From the NCBI GenBank assembly GCA_033856255.1, contig JAWVFH010000023.1:62001-126000 (forward strand): 64,000 nucleotides of DNA. The letters are read 5' to 3'. Positions 9,010-20,920 of the stretch are shown here, one piece after another. The position numbers and the translations under genes are program-made. Source of the stretch: WHSW01 sp033856255. GTDB lineage: Bacteria > Actinomycetota > Thermoleophilia > Solirubrobacterales > 70-9. Every line of letters starts with the position of its first letter. Positions within the stretch are counted from its first letter, which is position 1. The notes under the pieces are model-generated. The model ran no database searches, was not told the origin of the DNA, and was given only the letters and a program-made list of their open reading frames with translations.

Positions 9010-9651
9010 ATGCGAATGCTCGCGCGCGCGGTCTCGACCCTGCTGGCGCCGCCGCTGTGCGCTGCCTGCGCCGCCCCGTGCCCGCCCGGCGAGCCGATCT
9101 GCGCCAACTGCAGACGGGCCCTCGCCACGGCCCCTGGCGGATCCGCGGACCTCCCCGGCCTCGGTCCCGTCACCTGGGCCGCTCCCTATCGCGGTGTCGG
9201 CCGCAATCTCGTCACCGCCCTCAAGTTCGGCCACCGCCTGCCGCTCGCGCCGGTGCTCGCCCGGGCGATCGCGGCATCGCTCGGTCCCGCTCCCCTCGCT
9301 GCGATCGTCCCCGTCCCGGCCGCTCCCTCGCGCCGTCGCCGCCGCGGCTTCGATCCCGCGGAGCTGATTGCCTCGGCACTCGCCGCCGAGCTCGGCCTGC
9401 GGCGGCTGGCGCCGCTCGAGCGCGGCGACGGGCCGCGACAGGTCGGGCGCCGGCGCGCCGAGCGTCTCGCCGACCCGCCGCGGGTGTGGACCGTCGCCCC
9501 CGTCCCCGAGCGCCTGCTGCTGGTCGATGACGTGCTCACGACCGGGGCCACGCTGCGCGCCTGCGCCGCGGCGCTCCGCCGCGCCGGTGCCCTCGAGGTC
9601 ACGGCGGGCGTCTTCGCCCGAGCACTTGGCGACCGAGGCGCGGCGGCGTAG
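9010..9651 (+). CDS. comF: ComF-family phosphoribosyltransferase-like protein
   Basis: 213 residues from ATG 9010 (GTG 9004 also possible). The N-terminus carries a zinc-ribbon-like pair of CxxC motifs (CAACAAPC...ICANC), followed by a PRTase fold with the PRPP loop LLLVDDVLTTGATL. In Firmicutes, ComF supports natural transformation by acting with the ComFA helicase; in actinobacteria the role is unproven. The frame is open well upstream, but that region is a shadow of the preceding cyclase. It directly precedes hpf and secA, a conserved neighbourhood. Confidence 0.88.
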   Translation: MRMLARAVSTLLAPPLCAACAAPCPPGEPICANCRRALATAPGGSADLPGLGPVTWAAPYRGVGRNLVTALKFGHRLPLAPVLARAIAASLGPAPLAAIVPVPAAPSRRRRRGFDPAELIASALAAELGLRRLAPLERGDGPRQVGRRRAERLADPPRVWTVAPVPERLLLVDDVLTTGATLRACAAALRRAGALEVTAGVFARALGDRGAAA

Positions 9652-9654
9652 GAT
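9626..9654 (+). promoter_or_regulatory. Putative hpf promoter
   Basis: TTGGCG (9626-9631), a 17-bp spacer, then TAGGAT (9649-9654), inside the 3' end of comF. It would give a roughly 25-nt leader carrying GAAGGAG before the hpf GTG. Confidence 0.45.
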
Positions 9655-9684
9655 CTGTGGCTCAGCGACGGAAGGAGATATGTC

Positions 9685-10032
9685 GTGCGAATCGAGGTCA
9701 GAGGTCGCAACCTGGAGGTGACCGAGGAGATCCGCGAGCATGTCGCCAAGCGCTTCGCCCGCACGGCCAAGCAGGTCTCGGAGCTCGCCCGGCTCGAGGT
9801 CGAGCTGACCGAGGAGCGCAACCCGTCGATCTCCGACCACTACGTCGCCGAGGCGACCCTCTACCTCAAGGGCGTCACGCTGCGTGCCCGCGAGGCCTCG
9901 CCCGAGCTACTGCACTCGATCCACGAGCTCGCCGAGGACATCCGCCGCCAGGTCAAGCGCCATCGCGAGAAGCGCCGCGGCCGTGCCAGCGCCCGCCGCG
10001 CGGTCGGCCGCTGGCGCGGCAGAACCGCCTGA
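9685..10032 (+). CDS. hpf: Ribosome hibernation promoting factor, short form
   Basis: 115-residue S30AE/YfiA-type protein that binds the 30S decoding region and shuts down idle ribosomes. It starts with GTG 9685, with a strong GAAGGAG (9671-9677) 7 nt upstream. MRIEVRGRNLEVTEEIREHV begins the beta-alpha-beta-beta-beta-alpha fold. The C-terminal tail is very basic (KRHREKRRGRASARRAVGRWRGR). It lacks the dimerising C-terminal domain of long HPF, which is the commoner actinobacterial form. It lies between comF and secA. Confidence 0.92.
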   Translation: MRIEVRGRNLEVTEEIREHVAKRFARTAKQVSELARLEVELTEERNPSISDHYVAEATLYLKGVTLRAREASPELLHSIHELAEDIRRQVKRHREKRRGRASARRAVGRWRGRTA

Positions 10033-10058
10033 GAAGCGGGCTAGCCGACCGCTACCCT
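10029..10058 (+). promoter_or_regulatory. Putative leaderless promoter of secA
   Basis: CTGAGA (10029-10034), 18-bp spacer, TACCCT (10053-10058), then 8 nt to the secA ATG. The ATG has no Shine-Dalgarno, so a transcript starting at or next to the start codon fits. Confidence 0.4.
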
Positions 10059-10066
10059 GACCGTTA

Positions 10067-12885
<2,819 letters not shown>

Positions 12886-12901
<16 letters not shown>

Positions 12902-14193
12902 GGCCGAGCCTCGGGGCCCTCTGCACAACGGCCGCCGCCGCCGTGGCGGTGATCGCGCCGAGCGCGGCATCAGCCGCGGTGCCGGTGCAGCTGATCACCG
13001 GCGGCCGGCAGAGCGACGCGGTCATCGACCAATCGCTCGCGCCCGATATCTCCCGCGACGGCCGCTACGTCGCCTTCACCTCCAGGGCGACCAACCTCGC
13101 CAGCCGCGACCGCAACGACGTGGCCGACGTGTTCGTCTACGACCGCCTGCGTGACCGGATGCGCCTGGCGAGCGTCGCCACGAACGGGCGCCAGGGCAAC
13201 CATCCCAGCTTCCGGCCGAGGATCTCCGCCGACGGCCGCTTCGTCAGCTTCGTCTCCGCGGCTGACAACCTCGTCCGTGGCGATGACAACGACACCCGCG
13301 ACGTGTTCGTTCATGACTTGCGCCGCGGCGGGACGGTGATCGCCAGCCTCGGGGACGGGGGCCAGCTTCCTGACGACGGGAGCTCCGGCGGAGCGATCTC
13401 GGCCGACGGTCGCTACGTCGCCTTCGACTCGTTCGCCGAAAACCTCGACCCTCACGCGCGCGACGATTCGAACGTCTACGTGCGCGATCTGCGACGGGGG
13501 ACCACCACGCTGGCCAGCGGCGGCCTGGGCGGGCCGACCACGAACTCGGGCTTCGCCTCCTCGATCTCCGCCGACGGGCGCCGGGTCGCGTTCGAGTCCT
13601 TGAGCCCGCAGCTCGTCCCCGGGGACACGAACGGCGACAGGGACGTCTTCGTCCGCGACCTCGACGCCTCGACGACGACCCGCGCGAGCGTCACCTCCAG
13701 TGGCGCCCAGGCCGACTCCGCGAGCTACTCGTACAGCTTCCAGGCGTCGATCTCGGCGGATGGTCGTCACGTCGGCTTCCTCTCATCCCAGACCAACCTG
13801 GTTGGCAGCTCGAGCCAGCTGGCCGCCTTCGTCCGCGACCTCGACGCCTCGACGACGACCGCGATCCCGTTCGACTCGTCCGGCGGCCCGCCGCTCTCGG
13901 CCGGCATCACGCCGTCGCTGTCGGCGGACGGTGGCCGGGTGGTCGTGATCAGCAACGACGAGCGGTTCGGATTTCCCGGCTCCGACACCCACGTCTACGT
14001 CTTCGATCGCGCCGCGGGGACCCTGACGCGGCTCGACCAGGCCGGGGACGGGACGCCGGCGAACGGCTCCGTGAAGTCCGCCGCGATCTCCACCGACGGG
14101 CGCTTCGTCGCCTTCTCCTCGAACGCCACCAACCTGGATCACGGCGATCGCGAGGATGCCTACGACATCTTCGTCGCCGGACCGATCCCCTGA
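12886..14193 (+). CDS. Secreted PD40/TolB-like beta-propeller protein
   Basis: 435 residues from GTG 12886, overlapping the secA stop by 16 nt. This start gives a good signal peptide (PRGIGPSLGALCTTAAAA... ending APSAASA). GTG 12943 is an alternative that would cut into it. The mature part is six or seven repeats of the pattern ISADGRxVAF.S...NL..D.....DVFVRDL, each roughly 55 residues, as in WD40-like PD40 propellers. No catalytic residues recognised; probably a structural or binding exoprotein. The CDS is tightly packed between secA and the next gene. Confidence 0.8.
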
Positions 14194-14585
14194 CGCACAC
14201 CGACGACAACGCCGCCATCGTCGAGCGGCTGCAGGCCGCGCTGCGGGCCCGCGACGCCGAGGCGACCGCCGCCGAGCTTCACCCGGAGATCGTCGCCACC
14301 GGCGACAAGGGAACGTTCGAGGGCATCGATGCGGTCGTCGGCTGGGCGAAGCCGTCGGACGACGGCCACCTGGTCTCGCGGGTCGAGGTCGACGAGATCC
14401 GCGAGGTCGGCGACCGCCATGTCGCGATCGCCGCTCGCCGCCAGTGGCGCTGGAAGGAGGGCGACGAGCTTGCCGACGAGGCGCCGTTCGGCATCCTGCT
14501 CGAGCTTCGCGACGGCAAGGTCTACCGCTGGCGGCAGAACTTCCCCTCGATCATCGACGCGATCGAGGCGATCGAGGCCCGATGA
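14190..14585 (+). CDS. Small NTF2-fold (SnoaL-like) protein without an ATG/GTG/TTG start
   Basis: 131 codons in good codon usage, beginning at or near CTG 14190, which overlaps the preceding stop (CTGA). It reads LTHTDDNAAIVERLQAALRA... and ends IIDAIEAIEAR. The pattern of one N-terminal helix, ELHPEIVATGDKGTFEGIDAVVGW, then strands ending KVYRWRQNFPS is typical of SnoaL/DUF4440 proteins. No conventional start codon occurs in this frame near the beginning, so CTG initiation coupled to the upstream stop is proposed. Its stop overlaps the tag start (ATGA). Confidence 0.65.
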   Translation: MTHTDDNAAIVERLQAALRARDAEATAAELHPEIVATGDKGTFEGIDAVVGWAKPSDDGHLVSRVEVDEIREVGDRHVAIAARRQWRWKEGDELADEAPFGILLELRDGKVYRWRQNFPSIIDAIEAIEAR

Positions 14586-15205
14586 GCGCAGCGGGGTTGG
14601 TCGACGGCGACGACGGACGCCCGCGCTGCTGGTGGGGGGTCTCGGCGCCGGACTACGTCGCCTACCACGACAAGGAGTGGGGACGGCCGGTCACCGACGA
14701 CCGCGGGATCTACGAGCGGCTGACGCTGGAGGCGTTCCAGTCCGGGCTCTCATGGCTGACGATCCTGCGCAAGCGAGAGAACTTCCGATCGGCGTTCGAC
14801 GGCTTCGAGTTCGAGCGCGTCGCCCGCTACGGCGACCGCGAGGTCGAGCGGCTGCTCGACGACGCCGGCATCGTCCGCAACCGCGCCAAGGTCGCGGCGG
14901 CGATCGCCAACGCCCGGGCGACGGCCGGGCTAGAGGCGGAGGGGGAGTCGCTCGCCGCACTGGCCTGGTCGTATCGCCCGACCGGCGGCCGGCCGCCGCG
15001 CGCTCGCGACGGGCTTCCGGCGACCACCCCCGAGTCGACCGCGCTGGCGAAGGAGCTGAAGCGCCGCGGCTTCCGCTTCGTCGGCCCGACCACGGCCTAC
15101 GCGCTGATGCAGGCGGTGGGGATCGTCAACGATCACATCGACGGTTGTGCGGTCCGCGACGAGGTCGAGGCCGAGCGGAGCGCGGCGATCGCGGGCGGGC
15201 TGTGA
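14582..15205 (+). CDS. tag: DNA-3-methyladenine glycosylase I
   Basis: Base-excision repair enzyme removing 3-methyladenine. 207 residues. RCWWG near the N-terminus, YHDKEWG, LEAFQSGLSWLTILRKRENF and the C-terminal NDHIDGC match the Tag family; the early Cys, the YHD His and the final His/Cys are the expected zinc ligands. The start overlaps the upstream stop by 4 nt, and its own stop overlaps the GTG of the GrpB-family gene, so these small genes form one coupled operon. Confidence 0.95.
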   Translation: MSAAGLVDGDDGRPRCWWGVSAPDYVAYHDKEWGRPVTDDRGIYERLTLEAFQSGLSWLTILRKRENFRSAFDGFEFERVARYGDREVERLLDDAGIVRNRAKVAAAIANARATAGLEAEGESLAALAWSYRPTGGRPPRARDGLPATTPESTALAKELKRRGFRFVGPTTAYALMQAVGIVNDHIDGCAVRDEVEAERSAAIAGGL

Positions 15206-15759
15206 CGCCGGAGTCGGTCGCGCGGGACGCGAGCTTCGAGCCGGAGCTCGATCGGATCCTCGTCGGCGATCGCACCCCGGGGCCGGTAAGCCTCACCGAG
15301 TACGACCCCGGCTGGCCTCGGCGCTTCGAGTCACTGCGCGCCGAGCTGGGCGATCAAGCACGCGCGATCGAGCACATCGGCTCGACGGCCGTGCCCGGGC
15401 TGATCGCAAAGCCCATCGTCGACATTCTCGTCACGGTCGAGAAAGTCGACCCCGACACCACCTATGCGCCGACGATCGAAGGGCTCGGTTACGAGTTGCG
15501 CGTTCGCGAGCCGCGCCACAGGATGTTCCGAAACCCTGCCCGCGACGTCCACCTGCATGTCTGGCCCGAGGGCAGCCGCGAGGCGGTCGACTACTTGCTC
15601 CTCCGCGACTGGCTTCGTTCGTCCGAGGTTGACCGTGACGAGTACGCACGGCTCAAGCAGGAGCTCGCGCGTGAGGACTGGCCCGACATCAACTACTACG
15701 CACGGGCAAAGGGGCCGCTGATCGAGGAGCTGCTCAGCCGCGCTCGCAGTGAGCGATGA
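15202..15759 (+). CDS. GrpB/UPF0157-family nucleotidyltransferase-like protein
   Basis: 185 residues from GTG 15202 (GTGA overlap with tag). The family core is clear: SLTEYDPGWPRRFESL, then IEHIGSTAVPGLIAKPIVDIL, the GS...D..D arrangement of minimal nucleotidyltransferases, and a C-terminal DYLLLRDWLR...Y..LK segment. The biochemical role of this family is not settled; some members are fused to dephospho-CoA kinase. The N-terminal 30 residues extend beyond the usual domain. Confidence 0.85.
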   Translation: MTPESVARDASFEPELDRILVGDRTPGPVSLTEYDPGWPRRFESLRAELGDQARAIEHIGSTAVPGLIAKPIVDILVTVEKVDPDTTYAPTIEGLGYELRVREPRHRMFRNPARDVHLHVWPEGSREAVDYLLLRDWLRSSEVDRDEYARLKQELAREDWPDINYYARAKGPLIEELLSRARSER

Positions 15760-15813
15760 GTCCGTGGCCTTGCCGCGGTCCCTATTGATAGACCCGACAA
15801 AAAGGAGGGCCCC

Positions 15814-16155
15814 ATGCCCGCCCCTGACCGCAAGCAGCTCGCGCGCGACGTCTACGGCGCCTACGTGAGCGGCGATCGCGACGTCGTCGAGCGGCTGCTC
15901 GCCGATGACTTCGTCTTCTTCGCCCCGCCCGATCCCGGCATCGATCGCGCGACCTACTTCGAGCGCTGCTGGCCGAACGCCGGGACCACGGAGAAGTTCG
16001 ACTACGTTCGCCTGATCGAGCACGGCGACGAGGTGATCGTCACCTACGAGCTGACCAAGACCGACGGCAAGCGCTTCCGCAACACCGAGGTCCTCACATT
16101 TGCCGGCGACAAGTTGAGCCGGGCCGAGGTGTACTTCGGCTGGGATCTCGAGTGA
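15814..16155 (+). CDS. SnoaL-like NTF2-fold protein
   Basis: 113 residues. AAAGGAGG (15801-15808) precedes ATG 15814 at 5 nt, one of the strongest ribosome-binding sites in the window. The sequence RDVYGAYVSGDRDVVERLLADDFVFFAPPDPGIDRATYFERCWP is a typical SnoaL/NTF2 start, and the C-terminal EVLTFAGDKLSRAEVYFGWD ends the curved sheet. The family includes isomerases, cyclases and binding proteins; no specific function can be given. Confidence 0.82.
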   Translation: MPAPDRKQLARDVYGAYVSGDRDVVERLLADDFVFFAPPDPGIDRATYFERCWPNAGTTEKFDYVRLIEHGDEVIVTYELTKTDGKRFRNTEVLTFAGDKLSRAEVYFGWDLE

Positions 16156-16169
16156 CCGCCCCCACCTCC

Positions 16170-16175
16170 TAAGCT
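16170..16175 (+). promoter_or_regulatory. TAAGCT -10-like box before prfB
   Basis: TAAGCT, then 6 nt to the prfB GTG (16182), with no Shine-Dalgarno. Leaderless initiation is inferred. Confidence 0.3.
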
Positions 16176-16181
16176 GCGTAC

Positions 16182-17298
<1,117 letters not shown>

Positions 17299-17372
17299 TC
17301 CCCTCGATGGGCGCGAAGCTGGGGATCGAGACCCGCGACGAGTACTGCGCAAGCAACCACTGACGGCGGCGC

Positions 17373-17378
17373 TACGGT
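17373..17378 (+). promoter_or_regulatory. TACGGT -10-like box before the FIST gene
   Basis: TACGGT, 7 nt, then ATG 17386 with no Shine-Dalgarno; fits the leaderless pattern. Confidence 0.3.
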
Positions 17379-17385
17379 TCCTGCG

Positions 17386-18546
17386 ATGGCGGTCAGCGTC
17401 GCAGTCGGGGTATCGGACGAGCTCGACCCGGTTGAGGCGTTCGACCTCGCGGCCGGCCAGGCCGCCGCCGCCCTCGGCGGACGGTGCGACCTGGCGATCG
17501 TGTTCGCCGGGGCGCCGCACCTCACCCACGCGAAACCGATCCTCTCCACCGTCCACGAGCGGCTCGGCCCCCGTTCGCTGATCGGCTGCGGGGCCGGCGG
17601 CGTGGTCGGCGGCGGGCGTGAGCTGGAGAGCGGACCCGGAGCCGTGGTCTGGGCCCTGCACGCCCCGGCGGCGAGGATCTCGACCCACCACCTCGAGGCC
17701 GAGCCCGCCGACGACGGGGTCGGCGTCAGCGGCCTCCCGGACCCCGGGGCGCTTGGCGACGGCGTCATCGTGCTCGCCGACCCGTACACGTTCAGCGCCG
17801 AGGCGCTGCTCGGCTCGCTGAACACGGCGCGGCCGGGGATGCCGGTTCTCGGCGGGCTGGCGAGCGCCGCGGCGGCGGGTTCGGCGGCGTTGTTTCGCGA
17901 CGGCGAGGTGCTCGACGGGGGCGCCGTCGCCGCCAGCGTCGAGGGGGTGGCGATGGTTCCCTGCGTCTCCCAGGGGGCGACCCCGGTCGGCCCGGAGATG
18001 ACGATCACCGCCGCCCGCGGCAACGTGATCTCGGAGCTGGCCTCGAAGCCTGCGATCGAGCGCCTGGGCGAGGCGATCGGCGAGCTCGATCCGCGCGGGC
18101 AATCGCTGGTCGCCCAGGGTCTGATGCTGGGGATCGTGATCGACGAGAACCAGCCCGCCTACGAGCGTGGCGACTTCCTCGTCCGGCCGATCCTCGGCGC
18201 CGATCCCGAGAGCGGCTCGCTGGCGCTCGGCGAGCGGGTCCGCGTCGGCCAGACGGTGCGCATGCACGTGCGCGACGGCGCCACCGCCGACGAGGACCTC
18301 CGCGACGCGCTCCGCCTCCAGGTCACGGCGCTCGGAGAGGGCGGCGCGGCCGGGGCGCTGCTGTTCACCTGCAACGGCCGCGGCTCGCACATGTTCGAGA
18401 CCCCCGACCACGACGCGCTGGCGCTCGAGGACGCGCTCGGCGCTCCCGCGGGCGGCTTCTTCTGCGCCGGCGAGATCGGCCCGGTCGGCGGGCGCAACTT
18501 CCTGCACGGCTTCACCGCGACGATCGCCGTCTTTCCCAACGCCTGA
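17386..18546 (+). CDS. FIST-domain sensor protein
   Basis: 386 residues made of FIST_N (about 30-215) and FIST_C (about 220-365). FIST domains are proposed small-ligand (amino acid) binding modules linked to signalling. Recognisable elements are SLIGCGAGGVVGGGRE early, the IVIDENQPAYERGDFLVRPILG hinge, and the C-terminal ALLFTCNGRGSHMF segment. No output domain is attached, so it may work with a separate partner. The stop overlaps the nadC start (TGATG), giving translational coupling with NAD synthesis. Confidence 0.88.
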   Translation: MAVSVAVGVSDELDPVEAFDLAAGQAAAALGGRCDLAIVFAGAPHLTHAKPILSTVHERLGPRSLIGCGAGGVVGGGRELESGPGAVVWALHAPAARISTHHLEAEPADDGVGVSGLPDPGALGDGVIVLADPYTFSAEALLGSLNTARPGMPVLGGLASAAAAGSAALFRDGEVLDGGAVAASVEGVAMVPCVSQGATPVGPEMTITAARGNVISELASKPAIERLGEAIGELDPRGQSLVAQGLMLGIVIDENQPAYERGDFLVRPILGADPESGSLALGERVRVGQTVRMHVRDGATADEDLRDALRLQVTALGEGGAAGALLFTCNGRGSHMFETPDHDALALEDALGAPAGGFFCAGEIGPVGGRNFLHGFTATIAVFPNA

Positions 18547-19385
18547 TGGCGGACGAGAAGCTCGCCGACCTCATCGCCGGGGCCCTGGCCGAGGACCTCG
18601 GCGCCGGCGACGTCACCTCCGAGGCGACGGTCCCGGCCGAGACGAGCGCCACGGCGCGGATCGTGCAGAAGCAGGCCGGCGTCGTCTTCGGGCTCGACGC
18701 CGCCGCCGAGGTATTCGCGCAGACCGGCGCGGACAGCTTCGAGCGGCTGGCGGAGGAGGGACGCTGGCGCGACGATCTCCCCGCCGACGTCGCCGCGATC
18801 GCCGGGCCCGCCCGGGCGCTGCTCGCGGGTGAGCGCACGGCGCTCAACCTGCTCGGCCACCTCTCCGGGGTCGCCACCCTGACGGCGCGCTTCGTCGCCG
18901 CGGTCGAGGGCAGCGGCGTCGCGATCCTCGATACGCGAAAGACGACGCCGGGCCTGCGGGCGCTCGAGAAGGCGGCGGTCGCGGCCGGCGGCGGGACCAA
19001 CCACCGCTTCGGGCTCGACGACGCGATCCTGATCAAGGAGAACCACATCGCGATCGCGGGCGGCGTCGGGCGGGCGGTCGAGCTCGCGGCCGCGGCGCAG
19101 CCGGGGCTCGAGGTCGAGGTGGAGTGCCGTGACTCGGCCGACGTCGCCGAGGCCCTCGCGGCGGGGGCCCAACGGCTGCTGCTCGACAACATGGACCCGG
19201 CCCAGCTGCGAGCGGCCGTCGCCGCCCGCAACGCCGCCGGCTCCGACGCGCGGCTCGAGGCCTCCGGCGGCGTCACGCTGGACAACGTCACCGAGATCGC
19301 CGCCACCGGGGTCGAGCTGATCTCGATCGGCGCGCTCACGCACTCGGCGCCCGCGCTCGATCTCAGCATGCTGGTCGACGTGTAA
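18546..19385 (+). CDS. nadC: Nicotinate-nucleotide pyrophosphorylase (quinolinate phosphoribosyltransferase)
   Basis: Converts quinolinate and PRPP to nicotinate mononucleotide in de novo NAD synthesis. 279 residues. LAEDLGAGDVTSEAT starts the fold; ILDTRKTTPGLRALEK and NHRFGLDDAILIKENHI provide the phosphate- and quinolinate-binding Arg/Lys residues; LEASGGVTLDNVTEIA and ISIGALTHSAPALDLS close the barrel. nadA lies 2.5 kb away in the same direction, separated by an NTF2 gene, a DUF2330 gene and an inverted Fpg gene. No nadB is in the window. Confidence 0.96.
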   Translation: MADEKLADLIAGALAEDLGAGDVTSEATVPAETSATARIVQKQAGVVFGLDAAAEVFAQTGADSFERLAEEGRWRDDLPADVAAIAGPARALLAGERTALNLLGHLSGVATLTARFVAAVEGSGVAILDTRKTTPGLRALEKAAVAAGGGTNHRFGLDDAILIKENHIAIAGGVGRAVELAAAAQPGLEVEVECRDSADVAEALAAGAQRLLLDNMDPAQLRAAVAARNAAGSDARLEASGGVTLDNVTEIAATGVELISIGALTHSAPALDLSMLVDV

Positions 19386-19391
19386 TAGGGT
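19386..19391 (+). promoter_or_regulatory. TAGGGT -10-like box
   Basis: TAGGGT, 6 nt, then ATG 19398 with no Shine-Dalgarno; overlaps the end of nadC (TAATAGGG). Confidence 0.35.
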
Positions 19392-19397
19392 CGGCCG

Positions 19398-19913
19398 ATG
19401 CCCCCGACCAAGGCACTGAGAACCAAGCGCGAGGCGCTCGTGATCGAGCACATGGAGTCCGAGAACCGCCATGAGTTCGACGTCACGATGGAGACCTTCG
19501 ACCACCCGCGCTACGAGCTGATCGCGACCGGCGACGTCTTCGACGGCGAGGCCGAGGTCGACGGCTACTTCGAGGAGACCCGGACCGCCTTCCCGGATCA
19601 GCGCAACAAGCTGATCGCCTTGCACCACTCGGACGACGCGGTGATCGTCGAGGCGATGCTGTACGGCACCCACCGGGGCTCATTCCGCGGCCTCCCGGCG
19701 ACCGGGCGCAAGTTCGAGATGCGCTTCTGCGCGATGTTCCTGTTCGAGGAGGACCGGCTGGTCTGCGAGCGCGTCTACTTCGACGCGAACACGATCCTGC
19801 GCCAGCTCGGCATCGCCTACGACCCGCTGACGCTCAAGGGCCGCCTGGCGACCGTGGTCAATCACCCGCTGACCGTCGGCCGCGCCGTGGTCGGCGGCCT
19901 GCTCAGACGGTGA
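19398..19913 (+). CDS. SnoaL-like / ester cyclase-family protein
   Basis: 171 residues. RHEFDVTMETFDHPRYELIATGDVFDGEAEVDGYFEETRTAFPD is the usual SnoaL polyketide-cyclase-like start, followed by AMLYGTHRGSFRGLPATGRKFEMRFCAMFLFEEDRLVCERVYFD. This pattern is common among aldol-type cyclases and unassigned NTF2 proteins. No polyketide genes are nearby, so a cyclase role is not supported. The C-terminal about 30 residues (LATVVNHPLTVGRAVVGGLLRR) are an extra hydrophobic or amphipathic tail. The stop overlaps the next GTG by 4 nt. Confidence 0.82.
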   Translation: MPPTKALRTKREALVIEHMESENRHEFDVTMETFDHPRYELIATGDVFDGEAEVDGYFEETRTAFPDQRNKLIALHHSDDAVIVEAMLYGTHRGSFRGLPATGRKFEMRFCAMFLFEEDRLVCERVYFDANTILRQLGIAYDPLTLKGRLATVVNHPLTVGRAVVGGLLRR

Positions 19914-20905
19914 CGGCGGGCTTGCGGGCAGCGGTGCCGATCGCGGCGCTGGCGGCGCTCGCCGGCGCGGCGGCCCTCTGGCTCGCCCGGCCGGCGGATG
20001 CGTGCGGATGCGGGGTCGCGATCGAGGCGACGGTGAACCAGGAGAGCGCCCTGGTGATCGAGGAGCCCGGGCGGGAGCAGATCGTGCTCAGCCTCGACCT
20101 CGCCAGCGACGGCGACCAGCGCGCCGCCGTGGTCCTCCCGGTCCCCGGCGTGCCGACCGTGGACGCGATCGAGCACGGAGACCCGCTCGCCTACCTCGAC
20201 CAGGCCACGCAGCCGCCGCCGTCCGTCGGCTCGGCCGGCGGCGGCGAGACCGCGCCGGCGCCCCGCGTCGACGTGATCGACCGGGAGACGATCGGCGGCT
20301 ACGACGTCGCCCGCCTCGGCGCCGGCGACGCCGGGGCGCTGAACCGGTGGCTGAACGAGAACGGCTACACGCTGCCCGCCGGCGCCGAGCCGATCCTCGA
20401 CGACTACGTCGCCCAGGGCTGGCACTTCGTCGCCATCCGCCTGGCGCCCCAGACCGACGGGCGCCTGAAGCCGCTCGAGGTCTCGTTTCCGGCCGACCAG
20501 TACGTCTATCCGATGAAGCTCGAGCAACTCGCGACCGTGCCGCTCGACCTGACCCTGTTCACGCTCGCCGACGGCCCGCGGCAGGTCGCCGGGCTGGAGA
20601 CGATCTGGGACGGCAGCGTCGACGAGCTCTCACCCCCGCCTCCTCCGACTCTGGGCGAGATCTTCGGCCAGGGCGGCTACGTGACCAGGCTGGAGGCCAC
20701 CGGAGCGGACCCGGCGCAGTTCACCGCCGATCTGCAGATCGAGCCGACGGCCGCGGCCTCCACCCCCGCGCCGGCCGCGGTTGCGACGGCGCCGCCGACC
20801 GAGGGCGATGACGGGATCTCGACCGAGGCCCTGATCGCGATCATCGCCGCCGGGCTCGCCTTCGCGCTTGGGCTCGTCCTGCTCACCCGCCCCCGGCGCG
20901 GCTGA
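19910..20905 (+). CDS. DUF2330-family exported membrane protein
   Basis: 331 residues from GTG 19910. A signal segment (about 3-28) is followed by ACGCGVAIEATVNQESALVIEEPGRE, the Cys-rich beginning typical of DUF2330 proteins. The long extracytoplasmic domain includes the motif AVVLPVPGVPTV and GWHFVAIRLAP. A Pro/Ala spacer and one C-terminal transmembrane helix (about 302-327) with a basic RPRRG end follow, giving an anchored exterior protein. The family has no assigned function. Confidence 0.8.
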   Translation: MTAGLRAAVPIAALAALAGAAALWLARPADACGCGVAIEATVNQESALVIEEPGREQIVLSLDLASDGDQRAAVVLPVPGVPTVDAIEHGDPLAYLDQATQPPPSVGSAGGGETAPAPRVDVIDRETIGGYDVARLGAGDAGALNRWLNENGYTLPAGAEPILDDYVAQGWHFVAIRLAPQTDGRLKPLEVSFPADQYVYPMKLEQLATVPLDLTLFTLADGPRQVAGLETIWDGSVDELSPPPPPTLGEIFGQGGYVTRLEATGADPAQFTADLQIEPTAAASTPAPAAVATAPPTEGDDGISTEALIAIIAAGLAFALGLVLLTRPRRG

Positions 20906-20920
20906 GACCGCGGGACCCGG

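Noticed and set aside
15787..15798. 12-mer GATAGACCCGAC shared with 25837-25848, both upstream of small genes
   Set aside because: A 12-mer match is expected by chance many times in 64 kb of biased composition; no further support as an operator.
17308..17364. 18-codon frame between prfB and the FIST gene
   Set aside because: No ribosome-binding site and no evidence beyond a start and stop; too short to support.
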